A DNA stretch of 32,893 nt from Bacteroidaceae bacterium (GCA_017535725.1 JAFXTO010000012.1:1-32893); one strand, 5' to 3'. Counted from the stretch's first letter, positions 1-8,913 are shown. The notes: a model not told the origin generated them from the sequence alone. Program-made: numbers and translations.

Positions 1-117
1 ATCTTTGTTTGCTCTTGCCTCTTTTTGGCATCTTTGCTTCCAAGTTCTTGGGACATAGCCCGCTATGCCCCTGCGACCTTGAATGCAAACCTACGCAAAA
101 ATTGTCTAAGATCAAAT
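1..117 (-). repeat. possible dispersed repeat / non-coding left edge
   Basis: No gene can be assigned to this stretch before ribF. On the minus strand one frame reads FDLRQFLRRFAFKVAGA followed by a stop, directly after an upstream stop, and another frame stays open to the window edge with no start except an internal Met. I recall similar short peptides recurring in Bacteroidetes annotations, which would point to a dispersed intergenic repeat, but that is memory and not something visible here. It could also be the 3' end of a neighbouring gene lying outside the window. Confidence 0.25.
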
Positions 118-145
118 CAAAGCTAATTTATAGAACCCACCTTAA

Positions 146-1030
146 TTGGGTTACGTCGCAACCATAGGTTTCTTTGATGGTGTCCATCGTGGCCATCAGT
201 GCCTCATCCGTCAAGTGTTGGATGAGGCACGGTTGCGTGGTGCGCCTTCGTTGTTGATTACGTTCGATCGCCATCCAAGAGCTGTTTTTGCTCCTGGCGG
301 GGTTCCACCATTGCTGACTACCTCAGAGGAGAAGATGGAGTTGTTGCGCGCAACGGGTGTCGATGACATCCACGTACTACCGTTTGACCGGGCTATGGCC
401 ACCCTCACCGCCCGTGAATTTATGGAGCAAGTGCTGCGCGACACTTTGGGAGTCAGTACCTTGGTCATCGGCTACGACCACCACTTCGGGCGTCCTCAGG
501 GTGAGAGTTTTGAGGATTATCAGGATTATGGCCGGGAGTTAGGATTCGATGTTGTCCTTGCTCACGAGCTGGAGGGCGAGCATGTCAGCAGTTCTGCTAT
601 CCGTCGGGCCTTGGAAGATGGTGATGTGCGTCAGGCAGCCCACCTGCTGGGGCGTCCCTATAGGTGGATGGGGCACGTCGTTCACGGTCACGCCGTTGGT
701 CGTCGTCTCGGCTTTCCTACCGCTAACCTTGTTGCCTCGGAATCGGAGAAAATGTTGCCTGCCCGTGGGGCATACGCCGTATTGGTTGACGGAAAGCATG
801 CCATGCTCAATATCGGTCGGCGCCCCACTTTGGATAATGGCAACGATACCACTATCGAGGCACATCTGCTGGATTTCGAGGGCGACCTCTACGGGAAGAC
901 CCTCACCTTATCTTTTATTGCACGCCTGCGCGAAGAGCGTCGATTCACCGATGAAGTAGCACTTGCCGCCCAACTGAAGCAAGACCGTGAGGACGCTCGG
1001 GTGGCACTCATAAATTATCGTGACCAATGA
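146..1030 (+). CDS. ribF: bifunctional riboflavin kinase / FAD synthetase RibF
   Basis: Cytoplasmic enzyme that phosphorylates riboflavin to FMN and adenylylates FMN to FAD. The N-terminal FAD-synthetase nucleotidyltransferase domain shows ATIGFFDGVHRGHQ (residues 5-18) with the H-x-G-H motif at 14-17, and the SSSAIRRAL motif in mid-protein. The C-terminal riboflavin-kinase domain has the GRRLGFPTANL segment with its PTAN motif, and a typical end. At 294 residues it is slightly short for the family (about 305-310). The reading frame opens after a TAA at 143-145, and the first usable codon is TTG at 146, so the protein lacks the usual 10-15 residues before the ATIGFFDG strand. Its stop overlaps the start of the next gene (ATGA), suggesting cotranscription. 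Function is confident; the exact start is less so. Confidence 0.93.
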   Translation: MGYVATIGFFDGVHRGHQCLIRQVLDEARLRGAPSLLITFDRHPRAVFAPGGVPPLLTTSEEKMELLRATGVDDIHVLPFDRAMATLTAREFMEQVLRDTLGVSTLVIGYDHHFGRPQGESFEDYQDYGRELGFDVVLAHELEGEHVSSSAIRRALEDGDVRQAAHLLGRPYRWMGHVVHGHAVGRRLGFPTANLVASESEKMLPARGAYAVLVDGKHAMLNIGRRPTLDNGNDTTIEAHLLDFEGDLYGKTLTLSFIARLREERRFTDEVALAAQLKQDREDARVALINYRDQ

Positions 1031-1827
1031 TTACAGGAAAAGATTTCAACAAAATTCTACTGGCATTTTTCTTCATTTGCCTGTTCTTCATCTGTCAGGG
1101 GGTGGGTGGTTTCGCCACGGTATTCCTGAATTTCCTGGGATTGTCTCTTGATCAGACGATGTCTGTAGCCCTTGCACTGGCTAACATACTCGGTATTTCA
1201 TTCTTTGGATTTTATTGTCTGGTCGCCCGTCCGGCTGACCTCACGTGGAAGACAACTTTCCGTGGAGTCGGCGATGCCCGTTTGTGCCGCCGTTCCCTGC
1301 TCTCCCTATTGTTGGCTCCCCCGCTGATATTCCTCGTTAACTGGTTGATTGAGATTCTACCGAGCTTACCCGACTGGGTGGGCGAGCAGAATTTGGAGGG
1401 ACTGATGCGCCAGCCGCTTGGCCTGTTGGTGGTGAGTGTAGTAGGCCCCGTATGCGAGGAGTTGCTCTTTCGCGGCGGCGTGCAACGTAGCCTGCATCGT
1501 GCGTTTTCCCCCAAGGTGTCCATCTGTTGTGCGGCCCTGCTCTTCGGCTTTGCTCACCTAAATCCTGCTCAGATACCCGCCGCGTTCATCCTCGGGTTGC
1601 TCCTTGGCTTTGCCTATTGGTGGACAGGTTCGCTCATTGCTCCTATCTGCATTCATATTCTCAACAACTCGCTTGCCTGTGCGATAGGGCTCCTCTCTCC
1701 CGATGATGATAATATTGTTCACTTGGTTGGTGGAACGACCAATGCGGGAATCATCGTCCTTGTTTGTCTCTTTTTGCTCTATATTCTCTGGCGTGCGGTG
1801 CAAAAAGAGGGCTTTCAAGAGGTATAA
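1027..1827 (+). CDS. CPBP family intramembrane glutamic/metallo-protease (Abi-like)
   Basis: Polytopic inner-membrane protein of 266 residues with several hydrophobic segments (about 10-35, 45-65, 88-110, 130-142, 163-175, 183-218 and 235-256). It carries the three CPBP (Abi/Rce1) motifs: EELLFRG with E144, E145 and R149; FAHLNPAQ with H177; and HILNN with H210 and N213/N214. This family includes CAAX-prenyl-protease-like enzymes and bacteriocin-immunity proteins, but the substrate cannot be told from sequence. The ATG overlaps the ribF stop codon, so it is probably translated from the same mRNA. The following 93 nt hold the topA promoter. Confidence 0.88.
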   Translation: MITGKDFNKILLAFFFICLFFICQGVGGFATVFLNFLGLSLDQTMSVALALANILGISFFGFYCLVARPADLTWKTTFRGVGDARLCRRSLLSLLLAPPLIFLVNWLIEILPSLPDWVGEQNLEGLMRQPLGLLVVSVVGPVCEELLFRGGVQRSLHRAFSPKVSICCAALLFGFAHLNPAQIPAAFILGLLLGFAYWWTGSLIAPICIHILNNSLACAIGLLSPDDDNIVHLVGGTTNAGIIVLVCLFLLYILWRAVQKEGFQEV

Positions 1828-1884
1828 TTCGCCGAAATAACATTTTTTGTCTTATATAATAAGGTGTAGTTCGTATTTTTTATG

Positions 1885-1892
1885 TAGTTTTG
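1885..1892 (+). promoter_or_regulatory. putative topA promoter -7 box
   Basis: TAGTTTTG matches the Bacteroidetes -7 consensus TAnnTTTG and lies 28 nt before the topA ATG in an AT-rich spacer. No convincing TTTG -33 box sits at the expected 19-21 nt spacing, so this is a one-element prediction. Confidence 0.45.
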
Positions 1893-1920
1893 CGCCCAAA
1901 ATTTCATAAAAAGCAAGACA

Positions 1921-4287
1921 ATGTCCAAAAATCTGGTTATCGTAGAGTCTCCTGCCAAGGCGAAAACTATTGAGAAATTCCTCGGCAAGGAGTATAAAGT
2001 GATGTCGTCATACGGACACATCCGCGATTTGAAGAAACGTAATTTTAGTATCGATACTGAGACATTCAGGCCGCAATATGAAGTGCCTACTGACAAGGCA
2101 CACTTGGTCACCCAGTTGAAACAAAGTGCCCGTAAGGCAGAAATGGTCTGGTTGGCATCCGATGAGGACCGCGAGGGAGAAGCCATCTCGTGGCACCTGC
2201 AAGAGGTGCTGAAGTTGAAGCCCGAGACGACCCGTCGTATCGTTTTCCACGAAATCACCCAGCCGGCAATCCTTGCTGCTATTAAGAATCCCCGTCAGGT
2301 GGATATGGCTCTTGTCAATGCGCAGCAGGCACGTCGTGTCCTCGACCGCATCGTGGGTTTCAAGTTGTCGCCAGTACTGTGGCGAAAGGTGAAGCCTTCG
2401 CTTAGTGCCGGGCGTGTGCAGAGTGTGGCCGTCCGCCTTATCGTGGAACGTGAACGTGAGGTGCAGGCTTTTGTCAGCGAGGCATCCTACAGAATCACGG
2501 CGCTGTTCAATACTCCCGACGGTAGCCAGATGAAAGCCGAGCTGAATCGCCGCTTTGCAACGCGCGAGGAGGCCGAGGCCTTCTTGAAAGAAGTGGCTAC
2601 TGCATCCTTCAAGATAGAGGATATCCAGACCAAGCCTATCCGTAGGTCACCGGCACCACCTTTCACCACCAGTACCATGCAACAGGAGGCGGCCCACAAG
2701 CTGGGTCTGCCGGTGGCACAAACCATGCTGATAGCCCAACACCTTTATGAGAGTGGACTTATCACCTACATGCGAACCGATAGTGTGAACCTCTCGCAGC
2801 TCGCTCTCGGAGCCTGCAGTAGAGCTATCAAGGAAATGATGGGCGAACAGTATGTGAAGACTCGTCAGTTCCACACGTCCATCAAAGGTGCACAGGAAGC
2901 CCACGAAGCCATTCGTCCCACATATATGGACCGAACGGATCTTCAGGGCTATAGCACACAGGAACGCCGCCTATATGATTTGATATGGAAGCGCACGGTA
3001 GCCAGTCAGATGGCCGATGCTGAGATGGAGAAGACCACGGTCTCTATTGGCATCAGCGGGCGCGAGGAACAGTTCATCGCCGCAGGTGAAGTTATCAAGT
3101 TCGATGGTTTCCTCAAGGTTTATCGTGAAACAACCGACAATGGTGATCTCACGGAATCCTCGGACGTTGCTGAGACCTCCACCTTGTTGCCACCTTTAAC
3201 CATGGGTGACACCATTGAACGGGTGGAAATCGTTGCCACAGAGCGTTTCACACAACGGCCTGCACGTTTCAATGAAGCCAGCCTTGTACGCAAGCTCGAG
3301 GAACTGGGCATAGGACGTCCATCCACATACGCCCCCACTATCAGCACGATTCAGCAGCGTGAGTATGTGACCAAGGGTGACAAGGCTGGTGAGGAACGCA
3401 GTTTCATCACCATGACTCTCACGGACGAGGGCTTGAGGAGTGAGACGAGCACTGCTATCTTTGGTGCTGAGCGAAACCGTCTTCTTCCCACGGATACGGG
3501 TGTCGTGGTCAACGACTTCCTCATGGAATATTTCCCCATGATTATGGACTATAACTTCACCGCTGACGTGGAGAAGGAATTTGATGCTATCGCTGATGGC
3601 AAGGAGGAATGGACGGGCATGATTCGTAACTTCTGGACTACGTTCGAACCTCTCGTGGAGGAAACCTTGAATTCCAAGAACGAGCTACGTGCTGGCGAGA
3701 GAGTGCTGGGCGTTGACCCGGAATCAGGTAAGCCGGTCAGTGTGAAGATAGGTCGTTTCGGACCTGTGGCGCAGATTGGTTCTGCTGAAGACTTGGAGAA
3801 GCCTCGCTTCGCACAACTGCGGAAAGGCCAGAGTATAGAGACGATTACATTGGACGAAGTCCTGGAACTGTTCCGCCTGCCTCGTCATCTGGGAACCTAC
3901 GAGGGTGATGAGGTCGTCATCGGGACAGGGCGCTACGGCAATTATGTATCTTTCCAGAAGAAGTTTATCTCCTTGGATCCAGATGCAGACCCGCTCACCA
4001 TTGAACTCGACGATGCCATCAAGGTCATCGAAGAGCGTCGCAAGGCAGAAGCAGACCGCTTCATCAAAAGATTTGATGAAGAACCGGATTTGGAAATAAT
4101 AAGAGGCAGATTCGGTCCTTACCTCACCTATAAAGAACAGAACTACCGCCTGCCCAAAGCCATGCAGGAACGTGCTGCTGATCTCACGCTGGCCGAGTGT
4201 CTTGGACTCATCAAGGACTTGGAGGAAAAAGCCAAGAATGCAGCCCCGGGAAGTCGACGCTATGCGCGTAAGAATAAACAAGGTTAG
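1921..4287 (+). CDS. topA: DNA topoisomerase I (type IA)
   Basis: Relaxes negatively supercoiled DNA by transient single-strand cleavage. The 788-residue protein begins with the TOPRIM domain (NLVIVESPAKAKTIEKFLG, catalytic E9; acidic DEDREGE at 81-87). The active-site tyrosine is Y283 in ITYMRTDSVNLS, and the LSAGRVQSVAVRL strand lies near 161-173. The C-terminus has topoisomerase C-terminal repeats (GRFGPVAQIG, GRYGNYVSF, GRFGPYLTY) rather than the four-cysteine zinc ribbons of E. coli TopA, which fits Bacteroidetes homologues. It ends in a basic tail (RRYARKNKQG). The shikimate kinase gene starts 4 nt after its stop, indicating a shared transcript. Confidence 0.97.
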   Translation: MSKNLVIVESPAKAKTIEKFLGKEYKVMSSYGHIRDLKKRNFSIDTETFRPQYEVPTDKAHLVTQLKQSARKAEMVWLASDEDREGEAISWHLQEVLKLKPETTRRIVFHEITQPAILAAIKNPRQVDMALVNAQQARRVLDRIVGFKLSPVLWRKVKPSLSAGRVQSVAVRLIVEREREVQAFVSEASYRITALFNTPDGSQMKAELNRRFATREEAEAFLKEVATASFKIEDIQTKPIRRSPAPPFTTSTMQQEAAHKLGLPVAQTMLIAQHLYESGLITYMRTDSVNLSQLALGACSRAIKEMMGEQYVKTRQFHTSIKGAQEAHEAIRPTYMDRTDLQGYSTQERRLYDLIWKRTVASQMADAEMEKTTVSIGISGREEQFIAAGEVIKFDGFLKVYRETTDNGDLTESSDVAETSTLLPPLTMGDTIERVEIVATERFTQRPARFNEASLVRKLEELGIGRPSTYAPTISTIQQREYVTKGDKAGEERSFITMTLTDEGLRSETSTAIFGAERNRLLPTDTGVVVNDFLMEYFPMIMDYNFTADVEKEFDAIADGKEEWTGMIRNFWTTFEPLVEETLNSKNELRAGERVLGVDPESGKPVSVKIGRFGPVAQIGSAEDLEKPRFAQLRKGQSIETITLDEVLELFRLPRHLGTYEGDEVVIGTGRYGNYVSFQKKFISLDPDADPLTIELDDAIKVIEERRKAEADRFIKRFDEEPDLEIIRGRFGPYLTYKEQNYRLPKAMQERAADLTLAECLGLIKDLEEKAKNAAPGSRRYARKNKQG

Positions 4288-4291
4288 GCAA

Positions 4292-4819
4292 ATGGTTAGA
4301 GTCATCCTTATTGGTTACATGGGAGCGGGAAAGACCACTGTCGGCAAAGCCTTGGCAGCGGAACTGGGCGTCCCTTTCTACGACCTCGACTGGTTCATCA
4401 CTACACGCTATCGCAGGTCTGTGCCCGAGATATTTGCAGAACGGGGCGAAGAAGGCTTTCGCGATCTGGAGCACCGTATGCTTCACGAGGCTGCCGAATT
4501 CGAGGACATCGTGCTCAGCTGCGGAGGAGGTACTCCTTGCTTCTATGACAACATGGAATACATGAATTCTCTGGCGGACACGATTTACCTCAAAGCCACT
4601 CCAGAGGTGTTGGCCATGCACCTGCGAATGGGTAAAGGCAAACGACCATTGCTTGAGGGTAAGTCTTCAGAGGAATTGGAGGACTTTATTCAACAGATGC
4701 TTGTTGAGCGGGAACCTTTCTATAAGAAGGCAAAATATACCCTCGATGTCTCGCTCCTTGACTCTTCGCTCAAAATCCAGGAGAGTGTTCGGCTCATTCG
4801 TGAAATGTTGGGAATATAA
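4292..4819 (+). CDS. aroK: shikimate kinase
   Basis: Phosphorylates shikimate to shikimate 3-phosphate in the chorismate pathway. The 175-residue protein has a Walker A P-loop (GYMGAGKTT, 8-16), the shikimate-binding DLD (31-33), R57 in FRDLE, the GGGTP motif (78-82) and the lid arginine in GKGKRPLL (R118). The start at 4292 puts the P-loop at the usual distance from the N-terminus and leaves a 4-nt gap after topA. An upstream ATG at 4262 inside topA would add a basic 10-residue extension and is less likely. The DLDWFI segment and the GGGTPCFYDNMEYMN stretch look typical of Bacteroidetes homologues. Confidence 0.95.
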   Translation: MVRVILIGYMGAGKTTVGKALAAELGVPFYDLDWFITTRYRRSVPEIFAERGEEGFRDLEHRMLHEAAEFEDIVLSCGGGTPCFYDNMEYMNSLADTIYLKATPEVLAMHLRMGKGKRPLLEGKSSEELEDFIQQMLVEREPFYKKAKYTLDVSLLDSSLKIQESVRLIREMLGI

Positions 4820-4851
4820 GTCGATAATTTGTTAACTTGTAATTCGTTAAA

Positions 4852-6744
4852 ATGAAGAAGTGGCGTATTGAAGACTCTGAAGAACTCTATAACATCAAAG
4901 GATGGGGAGTTAATTATTTCGGTATCAACGAGAAAGGTCATGTCTATGTAACTCCCAAGAAAAATGGAGTGCAGATAGACTTGAAGGAGGTCATCGACGA
5001 ACTGACCACCCGCCATGTCACGGCTCCCGTGCTGCTGCGCTTCCCGGATATTCTTGACAACCGCATCGAGAAAACCGACGAGTGCTTCCGAAAGGCTGCC
5101 AAGGAATATGACTACCAGGCAGAGCATTTCATCATCTTCCCCGTGAAGGTGAATCAGATGCGACCTGTCGTAGAGGAAATCATCAGCCACGGAAAGCGCT
5201 ATAACCTTGGCTTGGAAGCGGGCTCCAAGCCGGAACTCCACGCCGTACTTGCCACGAACATGGATTCCGATAGTCTCATCATCTGCAACGGACACAAAGA
5301 TCAGAACTTCATCGAACTGGCTTTGCTGGCTCAGAAGATGGGCAAGCGCGTGTTCCTTGTGATAGAGAAACTACCAGAATTAAAGATTATTGCCGAGACG
5401 GCTCAGCGTCTGGGCGTTCGTCCCAACTTAGGTATTCGCATCAAGCTGGCGGCCAATGGTTCTGGCAAGTGGAGCGAGAGTGGCGGTGATGCCTCGAAGT
5501 TTGGTCTGAACTCCTCCGAACTATTGATGGCACTGCAACTGCTGGACGAGATGGGACTTCGTGATTGCCTGAAGTTGCTGCACTTCCACATAGGAAGTCA
5601 GATTACGAAGATTCGCCGCATCTCTACCGCCTTGCGCGAAGCCGCACAATTCTATGTGCAGCTCCACGCCATGGGATTCAATATCGAATTCATTGATTGT
5701 GGCGGTGGCCTCGGCGTGGATTACGACGGTACTCGTTCCAGCAACAGCGAATCCTCTGTCAACTACAGTATTCAAGAGTACGTAAATGACTGCGTCTATA
5801 CGCTTGTAGAAGCAGCGAATCAGAACAATATTCCCCATCCGAATATCATCACTGAGGGTGGTCGCTCCCTGACGGCTCACCATAGTGTGCTCATCGTTGA
5901 TGTGTTGGAGAGCGTCTCGGCACCTCAGATGCCCGAGGACTTCCAGCCGGGAGAAACCGACCATAAGCTTGTCCATGACCTCACAGAGATTTGGGATAAA
6001 CTGTCCTCCCGCTCTTTGCTTGAGGACTGGCACGATGCCGAAGACATCCGCGAAGAAGCACTCGACCTCTTCCGTCATGGTATCATTGACCTGAAAACAC
6101 GTGCACAAATAGAATCCCTCTATTGGGCCGTTAGCCATGAAGTCGCCGAGCTGGCTCACCATCAGAAGCACGCTCCCGACGAGCTTCGGGCATTGGACAA
6201 ACAGATGGCAGACAAATATTTCTGCAATTTCTCGCTATTCCAGTCGATGCCCGATTCCTGGGCGCTGGACCAGCTCTTCCCGATAATGCCTATTGCCCGA
6301 CTTACGGAACAACCTACCCGCAGCGCTACGCTTCAGGACATAACTTGTGACTCCGATGGTAAGATTACCACCTACGTCAATGGAGGTCATCAGACGAATT
6401 ATATACCCCTGCACCCCGTAAAGGCTGATGAACATTATTATATAGGTGTCTTCCTCGTGGGGGCCTATCAGGAAATTCTCGGCAACATGCACAACCTCTT
6501 CGGCGATACGAACGCCGTGCATATCACCGTGAACCGCGACGACTACGAGATAGAGCAGATTATTGATGGCGAGACCGTTGCAGATGTCCTTGAATACGTA
6601 CAGTATGACCCGAAGAAGCTGGTTCGCAGACTCGAAATCTGGGTCAGTCGTGCCATAAAGGATGGTAAGATTACCGAGGCCGAAGGCAAGGAATTTATCT
6701 CGAACTATCGAGCTGGGTTGTACGGTTATACTTATTTGGAATGA
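4852..6744 (+). CDS. speA: biosynthetic arginine decarboxylase SpeA
   Basis: PLP-dependent fold-III enzyme converting arginine to agmatine, the first step of the agmatine route to putrescine. The length of 630 residues is normal for the SpeA family. The PLP-binding lysine is K99 in FPVKVNQMR. The barrel signature HFHIGSQ lies at 244-250, the glycine-rich phosphate loop DCGGGLGVDYDG at 282-293, and EGGRSLTAHHS at 335-345. The active-site cysteine supplied across the dimer is C499 in DITCDSDGK. The gene starts 32 nt after the shikimate kinase stop, and its own stop overlaps the argB start. No separate promoter is clear. The pairing with argB links arginine synthesis to polyamine synthesis. Confidence 0.97.
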   Translation: MKKWRIEDSEELYNIKGWGVNYFGINEKGHVYVTPKKNGVQIDLKEVIDELTTRHVTAPVLLRFPDILDNRIEKTDECFRKAAKEYDYQAEHFIIFPVKVNQMRPVVEEIISHGKRYNLGLEAGSKPELHAVLATNMDSDSLIICNGHKDQNFIELALLAQKMGKRVFLVIEKLPELKIIAETAQRLGVRPNLGIRIKLAANGSGKWSESGGDASKFGLNSSELLMALQLLDEMGLRDCLKLLHFHIGSQITKIRRISTALREAAQFYVQLHAMGFNIEFIDCGGGLGVDYDGTRSSNSESSVNYSIQEYVNDCVYTLVEAANQNNIPHPNIITEGGRSLTAHHSVLIVDVLESVSAPQMPEDFQPGETDHKLVHDLTEIWDKLSSRSLLEDWHDAEDIREEALDLFRHGIIDLKTRAQIESLYWAVSHEVAELAHHQKHAPDELRALDKQMADKYFCNFSLFQSMPDSWALDQLFPIMPIARLTEQPTRSATLQDITCDSDGKITTYVNGGHQTNYIPLHPVKADEHYYIGVFLVGAYQEILGNMHNLFGDTNAVHITVNRDDYEIEQIIDGETVADVLEYVQYDPKKLVRRLEIWVSRAIKDGKITEAEGKEFISNYRAGLYGYTYLE

Positions 6745-7547
6745 ACATCACGATTATTAAAGTTGGCGGTGCGGTCGTCGAAGATCCTGCGCAGCTCTCC
6801 GTTCTGCTGGACTCCTTTGTGAAGGTGGAAGGACCAAAAGTGCTGGTTCATGGCGGCGGACGCACTGCCACCAATATGGCGAAACGACTTGGCATTGAAA
6901 GTAAAATGGTGGGTGGACGTCGCATCACGGACGCAGAAATGCTGCGCGTGGTCACGATGGTCTATGGCGGCTTGGTCAACAAGAATATCGTGGCTCAGTT
7001 GCAGGCACGTGGTATTAACGCCCTCGGTCTCACTGGTGCCGACCTCAACCTTATTCGCGCTCATCGTCGTCCCATCACCCCCGAAGGCATTGACTTCGGA
7101 TTCGTAGGCGATGTGGACAGCGCCGATGGTGCCCGCCTCCTCCAACTCCTCAATAGTGGCATCACTCCTGTGATTGCTCCCCTCACACACGATGGCGAAG
7201 GTCATCTCTTGAACACGAACGCTGACACGATTGCGCAAACCATTGCTACTGCTCTCACCGATGTGGTCGGCGGTTTGTCCGCCGACAATTTCACCCTCGC
7301 CACGTCTTCTTCCGTCACCCTCACCTTCTGCTTTGAGCTAATCGGTGTCATGCGTGACCCCGCTGATACCTCCACCCTCATTCCTCACCTCACTGAGTCG
7401 GATTTCCGGACACTCGTGTCCAACGGCATCATTGCAGGAGGCATGATTCCTAAGTTGGAAAACGCTTTTGCCGCTCTCCGTGCTGGCGTGTCATCGGTAC
7501 GCATCACCAATATCTGTGACCTGCAGGGAGGAACGCTTATTGAGTGA
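6741..7547 (+). CDS. argB: acetylglutamate (or N-succinylglutamate) kinase ArgB
   Basis: Amino-acid kinase family enzyme that phosphorylates the gamma-carboxyl of an N-acylated glutamate in arginine biosynthesis. Visible motifs are the N-terminal KVGGAV (7-12), the HGGGRTATNMAKRLG substrate/phosphate loop (37-51), GLTGADLNLI, NTNADTIAQTIATAL, and the C-terminal GGMIPKLENAFAALRAGVSSVRI. The length of 268 residues is typical. In Bacteroides the pathway is known to use N-succinyl intermediates, so the true substrate may be N-succinylglutamate; sequence alone does not settle this. Its ATG overlaps the speA stop (ATGA), and the sigma-factor gene follows immediately, so all three are probably translated from one mRNA. 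Confidence 0.95.
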   Translation: MNITIIKVGGAVVEDPAQLSVLLDSFVKVEGPKVLVHGGGRTATNMAKRLGIESKMVGGRRITDAEMLRVVTMVYGGLVNKNIVAQLQARGINALGLTGADLNLIRAHRRPITPEGIDFGFVGDVDSADGARLLQLLNSGITPVIAPLTHDGEGHLLNTNADTIAQTIATALTDVVGGLSADNFTLATSSSVTLTFCFELIGVMRDPADTSTLIPHLTESDFRTLVSNGIIAGGMIPKLENAFAALRAGVSSVRITNICDLQGGTLIE

Positions 7548-7549
7548 AT

Positions 7550-8071
7550 ATGGACTTCCGCGCAGATATCCTTCCTCACCGCGACCGACTCTATCGTCTG
7601 GCACTCGGCATTACCCTTCATGCTGCTGAGGCTGAGGATATCGTTCAGGATACGATGTTGCGTGCTTGGGAACGGCGATCAGAATGGCCACAGATACAGA
7701 ATGTCGAAGCCTGGCTGATGCAAATATGCCGCAACCTCGCTCTTGATCGCAAGAAACATGCACAATATGAAGTCAAAGGAGAAACGTTCAGCCATACTAC
7801 TGTTCAAGACCCTTCTGTAGATTCGAAGCAGCCTGCCATGCACCCAGACGATATGGATGCAAGAGAGAGCCTGCGTTTAATATTGAGACTCATTGGCCTT
7901 CTGCCGCCACCGCAGGATGAAATCATTCGATTGCGTGACATCGAAGGGTTCAGCTATCGGGAGATAGCAACACAGCTGGAACTTACGGAGGATCAAGTGC
8001 GTGTTTATCTCCACCGAGCACGTCAAAAACTACGTCAACAATATCTTAGTATTCAGTCCTATGGCTTGTAG
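7550..8071 (+). CDS. ECF-type RNA polymerase sigma factor
   Basis: Group 4 sigma factor of 173 residues. Region 2 covers roughly residues 12-68 (LYRLALGITLHAAEAEDIVQDTMLRAWERR, then WLMQICRNLALDRKK). Region 4 is near the C-terminus, with a helix-turn-helix (FSYREIATQLELTEDQVRVYLHRARQKLR). A poorly conserved acidic linker lies between them, and no extra domains are present. An ATG at 7550 gives a 2-nt gap after argB; a GTG at 7544 overlapping the argB stop is also possible and would add two residues. It is the last gene of the topA-aroK-speA-argB series and is followed by a strong terminator. The likely anti-sigma gene is not adjacent but lies beyond hsp20 at 8997-9461. Confidence 0.92.
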   Translation: MDFRADILPHRDRLYRLALGITLHAAEAEDIVQDTMLRAWERRSEWPQIQNVEAWLMQICRNLALDRKKHAQYEVKGETFSHTTVQDPSVDSKQPAMHPDDMDARESLRLILRLIGLLPPPQDEIIRLRDIEGFSYREIATQLELTEDQVRVYLHRARQKLRQQYLSIQSYGL

Positions 8072-8086
8072 TACATCATATAATAG

Positions 8087-8121
8087 GACACCCCCGCTTT
8101 CTCTGTGGAAGCGGGGGTGTC
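8087..8121. terminator. bidirectional intrinsic terminator between sigma factor and hsp20
   Basis: Perfect 13-bp stem (GACACCCCCGCTT pairing with AAGCGGGGGTGTC) around a 9-nt loop, 16 nt after the sigma-factor stop and 40 nt from the end of the convergent hsp20 gene. It is GC-rich with AT-rich flanks on both sides, so it can serve both transcripts. Confidence 0.85.
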
Positions 8122-8161
8122 ATTATTCTGCAATCTTTTTGCTGTTTGGTTCAATGTGGGC

Positions 8162-8602
8162 TTAGCAGACTTCAATCTGACGGCTAAGTTTCACTTCTTC
8201 TTTCTTCATTTTTGGGAGTACGATGGTGAGTACTCCGTCTTCGACCTTAGCGGAAATCTGTTCTTTGTCGACATCCTCCGGCAGGGTGTAGCTTTGCTGG
8301 TAGTTGCAGTAAGAGAATTCGCGGCGGAGGTAGTGGTGGCGAGGCTGTTCCTTGTCGGCCTCCTTGTGTTCGAGTTTGTTCTCAATGGCGATTTTGAGGT
8401 TGCCATTGTCATCGATGTCGACGCGGCAGAATTCTTTCTTGATGCCTGGTACGGCAACTTCCATGGTGTAGGCTGTGGCATCTTCGCGGACGTTGACGGC
8501 AGGTGCTGTGCAGGCGGTTGTTGAACGGGTTGGCATTACGTTGTCAAAGAAGTCGTCAAAAACGGTGGGGAACCATGAATTTCTAAGCATTACTGGTAAC
8601 AT
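8162..8602 (-). CDS. small heat-shock protein, Hsp20/alpha-crystallin family
   Basis: ATP-independent holdase chaperone of 146 residues. The N-terminus (MLPVMLRNSWFPTVFDDFFD) is the usual short variable arm. The alpha-crystallin domain runs from about residue 35 to 138: PAVNVREDATAYTMEVAVPGIKKE at its start, the YCNYQQSYTLPEDVD strand, then the signature VEDGVLTIVLPK near the end. A strong AGGAG ribosome-binding site lies 9 nt before the ATG, unusual among the genes here and supporting this start. A second Met five codons in is possible. The gene is convergent with the sigma gene and separates it from the probable anti-sigma gene. A sigma-54-like promoter lies about 130 nt upstream. Confidence 0.95.
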   Translation of the reverse strand: MLPVMLRNSWFPTVFDDFFDNVMPTRSTTACTAPAVNVREDATAYTMEVAVPGIKKEFCRVDIDDNGNLKIAIENKLEHKEADKEQPRHHYLRREFSYCNYQQSYTLPEDVDKEQISAKVEDGVLTIVLPKMKKEEVKLSRQIEVC

Positions 8603-8734
8603 AGTTGTAATCTCCTATACTTTAAAGGGTTTAACATTAGTTTCTTTTCTTGCCTTAGCTCCTTGCTTCCATCTTTCTGACCTTCATGGGTCTTCTGATT
8701 TCCGCTTGTTGCTTGCGGCGTTCACCCTTTATTC

Positions 8735-8750
8735 TGCAACGACTGTGCCA
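8735..8750 (-). promoter_or_regulatory. putative sigma-54 promoter of hsp20
   Basis: On the minus strand the sequence TGGCACAGTCGTTGCA fits the sigma-54 consensus TGGCACG-N4-TTGCW with one mismatch (A for G). The invariant GG (-24) and GC (-12) have the correct spacing. Predicted transcription would start near 8724 and give a leader of about 120 nt to the hsp20 ATG. No activator site was identified. Confidence 0.45.
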
Positions 8751-8913
8751 AGGCCATTTATGCCATCTTTACGTGTCATTTTGTCCTTGATTGTGACATA
8801 AACAGCTTAAAATCTTTAACATACAGGACAGATTGTCAGTTAGACAGCAACTAACAGTAGGAATGACCATGCACTTGTAGAAGTACGAAAGAATGTTAAA
8901 ATGAGGTATCTCC

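Noticed and set aside
8105-8524. 139-codon open frame on the plus strand opposite hsp20
   Set aside because: Hydrophobic, low-complexity translation with no family resemblance, fully antisense to a clear Hsp20 gene with a strong ribosome-binding site.
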